From: Pseudomonas viridiflava
GTDB taxonomy: Bacteria > Pseudomonadota > Gammaproteobacteria > Pseudomonadales > Pseudomonadaceae
Reading direction: 5' to 3'
Assembly: GCF_900585905.1 (NCBI RefSeq)
Contig: NZ_UTVH01000008.1
Location: forward strand, 1 to 54,866
DNA length: 54,866 nucleotides
The position numbers were made by a program, and so were the translations under genes. Shown one piece after another: positions 51,597 through 54,866 of the stretch. The notes beneath the pieces are model-generated. The model saw nothing but the letters and a program-made list of their open reading frames with translations, was not told where the DNA came from and searched no databases. Position 1 is the first letter of the stretch, and each line of letters starts with the position of its first letter.

Positions 51597-52625
51597 TCAC
51601 GCCGCTCGTGCTTCTTCCAGAGCTTCAGCTGACAACTGCTGTTTGTGCCGGTTGGCGTAGTTTTCCGCCATCACCGAACAGACGATCAGCTGCAGGGGGT
51701 GGTAAATCATGATCGGCAACAGGATCAGCCCCAGGCCTGGGTTGCTGCCGAAAATCAGCGCCGCCATGGGAGCACCGGCCGCCAGGGATTTCTTGCTGGC
51801 GCAGAACACCGCCGCGACTTTGTCCTGGTGGTTGAATTTCAACAGCCGTGCGGTGCCCGTGGTCAGCAGCAGAACGAACGCCAGCAACACCGCGCTGCCA
51901 GCGAAGGCCATGGCAATCACCGAGTTGCCCTGGGTCTGCCACATTCCCGAGATCATCGAGTTGCAGAACGCTGCATACACCAGCAGGAGAATGACCATCT
52001 TGTCGATCAGGTTGGTGTACTTCTTGTGGCGAGCAAAAAACTTGCCCACCAGCGGGCGCACCAGCTGGCCGAGTATCAGCGGCAGCAGCAATAGCAGGCT
52101 CAGGTTAAGCAGGGTCGAACCCAGGTCGATACCGCCAGAACCCGTGCCGATCACCAGGCTGACCAGCCAGGGCGTCATGAATATCCCGAACACGCTGGAC
52201 ATGCTTGCATTGAGGATCGCAGCGGGGACATTGCCGCCGGCGCTGCCGGTCAATGCGACGGACGACGAGATGGTCGATGGCAACGCACAGAGGTAGAGGA
52301 AGCCCAGCATCAACAGCGCCGGCAGGTAGGCACCGAACGCCCTGTCACAGATCAGCCAGATCACCGGGAACACGATGAACGTGAACGCTTGCACCATGAT
52401 GTGCAGGCGCCAGTTCTTCAGGCCGTGGCGGATCTGCTCGCTGGACAGGTTGACCCCGTGCAGGAAAAACACCACGAACACGCCGATGTTGATGACGTAC
52501 TCGGCATGCATTCCGCCGCCTGTGGCGCCAAAACGCGGAAAAAAGTAGGCAAGAACCGTCGCCAGAACCATGCCGCAGAGGAACCAGTCAGTGACGACGC
52601 GTTTCAGGTGCTTGAAAACAGACAT
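51597..52625 (-). CDS. SBF-like (YfeH) sodium symporter-type membrane protein
   Basis: A 342-residue integral membrane protein with about ten helices. VFFLHGVNLSSEQIRHGLKNWRLH and LCALPSTISSSVALTGSAGGN in the first half, and FCASKKSLAAGAPMAALIFG in the second, match the SBF_like group related to bile acid:sodium symporters. The substrate is unknown. ATG 52625; divergent from an AraC regulator 85 bp away that may control it. Confidence 0.9.
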   Translation of the reverse strand: MSVFKHLKRVVTDWFLCGMVLATVLAYFFPRFGATGGGMHAEYVINIGVFVVFFLHGVNLSSEQIRHGLKNWRLHIMVQAFTFIVFPVIWLICDRAFGAYLPALLMLGFLYLCALPSTISSSVALTGSAGGNVPAAILNASMSSVFGIFMTPWLVSLVIGTGSGGIDLGSTLLNLSLLLLLPLILGQLVRPLVGKFFARHKKYTNLIDKMVILLLVYAAFCNSMISGMWQTQGNSVIAMAFAGSAVLLAFVLLLTTGTARLLKFNHQDKVAAVFCASKKSLAAGAPMAALIFGSNPGLGLILLPIMIYHPLQLIVCSVMAENYANRHKQQLSAEALEEARAA

Positions 52626-52710
52626 AGGCGCTCAGTGATTTCTTTGTAAAAAGGGATGTCCACAGGCTAACCCACTCGTACACTGCCGTCTTGCGACACA
52701 AGGCCAATCC

Positions 52711-53514
52711 ATGCCGACTAACGGACAAACTGCGCAGCATCAAGGTGCCGAGCGCCACATTCCAGTATTGAGCGAACTGCCCCGGCCGCTGTACGCCCGG
52801 GCCGAGAGCCTGAATGCAGGTTCCTGGACGCCGCCTCATCGCCATGAGTGGGTGCAGTTTTCCTACGCCATCAGTGGCGTGCTGGGGGTTCACACTGATG
52901 AAGGCAGCTTTTTTGCCCCACCGCAGTGGGGCGTGTGGATTCCAGCCGGGCTGGAGCATCAGGTGGTGACCTCGATGCGTGCCGAAATGCGCAGCCTGTA
53001 TGTGCGCAAGGAAGATGCGCAATGGGCCGGGCAGCGCTGCCGGGTGCTGGAAGTGACGCCGCTGGCCCGCGAGCTGATCAAGAGTTTTTGCCAGCTGCCA
53101 GCCGAATACCCGTTGGGCGACAGCACTGAGGCGCGCCTGGTACAGGTGCTCATGGATCAGCTCGCGCACTTGCCGGAGGTCGGTTTTTCGCTGCCGTTGC
53201 CGCGTCATCCGCGTTTGCTGCAGCTGTGCAATGAACTGATCGAACACCCCGGCCAGGCCATCACCCTGCACGACTGGGCGTCTCAGCTGGGGACCTCGGA
53301 GAAAACCCTGATGCGCCTGTTTCAGCGTGAGACCGGGCTGAGCTTTCGTAGCTGGCGCCAGCGTGCGCGCCTGCTCTCGTCGCTGGGCGCACTGGAAACG
53401 GGTGAAAGCGTGACCCAGGCGGCACTGGCCTGTGGCTACGATTCCACCTCGGCATTCATCGCCGCGTTCAAAGTGCTGTTCGGCTTCACGCCTGGCGAAC
53501 TGTTCAAACGTTGA
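52711..53514 (+). CDS. AraC-family transcriptional regulator
   Basis: A 267-residue regulator. The N-terminal cupin (PPHRHEWVQFSYAISGVLGV, WVWIPAG-type strand at about 70) probably binds a ligand. The C-terminal double HTH (about 170-265) has LHDWASQLGTSEKTLMRLFQ and SVTQAALACGYDSTSAFIAA, then FKVLFGFTPGE. Divergent from the SBF-like transporter gene and likely its regulator. Confidence 0.93.
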   Translation: MPTNGQTAQHQGAERHIPVLSELPRPLYARAESLNAGSWTPPHRHEWVQFSYAISGVLGVHTDEGSFFAPPQWGVWIPAGLEHQVVTSMRAEMRSLYVRKEDAQWAGQRCRVLEVTPLARELIKSFCQLPAEYPLGDSTEARLVQVLMDQLAHLPEVGFSLPLPRHPRLLQLCNELIEHPGQAITLHDWASQLGTSEKTLMRLFQRETGLSFRSWRQRARLLSSLGALETGESVTQAALACGYDSTSAFIAAFKVLFGFTPGELFKR

Positions 53515-53721
53515 TCGTTTTTTGTCCAGATGAAAGATTTTATCCGGACGGGTTCATGGCCTGGTTCGGGCACGAAAGCTGCTTCGTTGCGGGACGATGA
53601 CAGATTTTGCGACGCAAACTATCGGCATCAAACGCCAGCTCCCTCTACTCGCTGGCAGAGGATTGCCGTATAACGGGCAACAATCGCGTGTTTGGCAACC
53701 AAGGACCCATAAAAAAAGCTG

Positions 53722-54618
53722 ATGAAAACTCCTAAACGCATTGAACCCTTGATCGAAGACGGTCTGGTGGACGAAGTGCTGCGCCCGCTGATGAGCGGTA
53801 AAGAGGCAGCTGTTTATGTGGTGCGCTGTGGCAATGAGCTGCGGTGTGCCAAGGTTTACAAGGAGGCGAATAAACGCAGTTTCCGCCAGGCGTCCGAGTA
53901 CCAGGAAGGGCGCAAGGTCCGTAACAGCCGCCAGGCGCGAGCCATGGCCAAAGGCTCCAAGTTCGGTCGCAAGGAAACCGAAGACGCCTGGCAGAATGCC
54001 GAAGTGGCGGCGCTGTTCCGTCTTGCCGGTGCTGGCGTGCGCGTGCCCAAGCCGTACGACTTTCTTGAAGGCGTGCTGCTGATGGAAATGATCGCCGACG
54101 AGTACGGCGACGCCGCGCCACGCTTGAACGACGTGGTGCTGGAGCCTGACCAGGCCCGCGAGTACCACGCGTTCCTCATCGAGCAGATCGTGCTGATGCT
54201 GTGTACCGGGCTGGTGCACGGCGACCTTTCAGAGTTCAACGTGCTGCTGACCCCGACGGGGCCCGTGATCATCGATTTGCCCCAGGCGGTCGATGCGGCA
54301 GGCAACAACCACGCGTTCAGCATGCTGGAGCGGGATGTGGGCAACATGGCGTCCTACTTTGGCCGCTTCGCGCCAGAGTTGCGCAGTACCAAGTACGCCA
54401 AGGAAATGTGGTCGTATTATGAAGCCGGCACGTTGTCGCCTGCTACCGTGCTGACCGGCGAGTTTGATGAGCCGGAAGAAGAGGCCGATGTCGGCGGCGT
54501 GTTGCGCGAAATCGAAGCGGCGCGTCTGGATGACGAACGTCGTCAGGCCGCCCGCGCAGCCGATGATGCCCCGCCCACCAAAACCGCCGAAGAACCGCCT
54601 CCGCCCTGGATGCAGTGA
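53722..54618 (+). CDS. RIO1-like serine protein kinase
   Basis: A 298-residue atypical protein kinase. GKEAAVYVV replaces the P-loop, LRCAKVYKE holds the ATP-contacting Lys, catalytic loop HGDLSEFNVLL contains Asp and Asn, and the metal-binding Asp is in IIDLPQAVD, as in RIO kinases. The C-terminal tail is acidic then Pro-rich (EEPPPPWMQ). Bacterial RIO kinases are poorly understood; substrate unknown. A terminator follows at 54635. Confidence 0.92.
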   Translation: MKTPKRIEPLIEDGLVDEVLRPLMSGKEAAVYVVRCGNELRCAKVYKEANKRSFRQASEYQEGRKVRNSRQARAMAKGSKFGRKETEDAWQNAEVAALFRLAGAGVRVPKPYDFLEGVLLMEMIADEYGDAAPRLNDVVLEPDQAREYHAFLIEQIVLMLCTGLVHGDLSEFNVLLTPTGPVIIDLPQAVDAAGNNHAFSMLERDVGNMASYFGRFAPELRSTKYAKEMWSYYEAGTLSPATVLTGEFDEPEEEADVGGVLREIEAARLDDERRQAARAADDAPPTKTAEEPPPPWMQ

Positions 54619-54634
54619 TCGCAGGTTGACCAGA

Positions 54635-54660
54635 AAACCCGGCTCAGGCCGGGTTTTTTG
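54635..54660 (+). terminator. Intrinsic terminator after RIO kinase
   Basis: A 9-bp stem AAACCCGGC / GCCGGGTTT with a TCAG loop and a run of Ts, 16 bp after the stop codon. A textbook rho-independent terminator. Confidence 0.92.
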
Positions 54661-54699
54661 TGTGTGCTCAGAAAACGCCAGAACCTGTAGGAAGCTCCC

Positions 54700-54866
54700 G
54701 AGCACCGCGAGGCCGCGATAACGTTTTGTCTGACCCACCGCCATCGCGGCCTCGCGGTGCTCGTGCGCTCCTACAGGGTTTACGCGAGGCGTCGATAGCG
54801 TTTTGTCTGACCCACCGCCATCGCGGCCTCGCGGTGCTCGTGCGCTCCTGCAGGGTTTACGCGAGG
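54700..54866. repeat. REPIN-like inverted repeat and 77-bp tandem copies
   Basis: A perfect 20-bp inverted repeat starts GAGCACCGCGAGGCCGCGAT at 54700-54719 and is mirrored at 54743-54762. The unit from 54716 repeats with a 77-bp period (54716-54792, 54793 to the window end), nearly identical. The second copy is cut by the window edge, so the array may continue. Related motifs occur at 942-973 and 8544-8590. Confidence 0.85.

Overview
The window looks like chromosome of a Pseudomonas syringae-group bacterium. Three things point there. Housekeeping genes have the G/C-rich codon use and family make-up of fluorescent pseudomonads. Several intergenic gaps hold the Pseudomonas REP core CCGGCTGAAGCCGG. 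A HrpK-like type III secretion gene is preceded by a complete HrpL promoter (hrp box), a plant-pathogen hallmark. No rRNA, tRNA or CRISPR array was seen.

Layout. 1-15.5 kb is ordinary core: Sel1-repeat protein, a thiD-thiE-hemL run on the minus strand, a 7TMR-DISM sensor kinase, AMP nucleosidase, RluE-type pseudouridine synthase, an Lrp/AsnC regulator with a possible sRNA beside it, a Gln-rich DUF6515 protein, a CDF metal exporter with a small lipoprotein, a DUF421 membrane protein and the helicase HrpB. 15.5-41.3 kb is accessory. It starts with a 1.4-kb segment bounded by IS3-type ends that carries an unrelated passenger ORF instead of a transposase. A luciferase-like flavin monooxygenase and an Old Yellow Enzyme pair follows, then a large biosynthetic cluster, then the HrpL-controlled HrpK-like gene. 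41.4-54.9 kb returns to core: EEP hydrolase, membrane and sensor proteins, NYN nuclease, DnaQ-type exonuclease, EamA transporter, RhlE helicase, a MaoC/FabG/thiolase fatty-acid set, an SBF-like transporter, an AraC regulator and a RIO kinase, ending in REP-type repeats.

The main discovery candidate is the cluster at 19764-38571. Two NRPS proteins (A-T-C-T and TubC_N-Cy-A(Cys)-T-TE) lie with an ornithine/lysine N-hydroxylase, a zinc-type cupin overlapping a methionyl-tRNA-synthetase-like gene, an extra diaminopimelate decarboxylase homolog, a metal-less cupin, an MFS exporter, an ATP-grasp ligase, a LysR regulator, and a divergent pair encoding an HExxH protein and an ACT-domain protein. N-hydroxylase plus cupin plus MetRS-like protein is the known toolkit of actinobacterial hydrazine synthetases (for example Spb38/Spb40 of s56-p1), where cupin and MetRS-like parts are fused. 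Here they are separate, translationally coupled genes. The proposed scheme is inference: the LysA homolog supplies lysine, the monooxygenase N-hydroxylates it, cupin plus MetRS-like protein forms an N-N bond with a second amino acid, and the NRPSs join the product to cysteine before thioesterase release and export.
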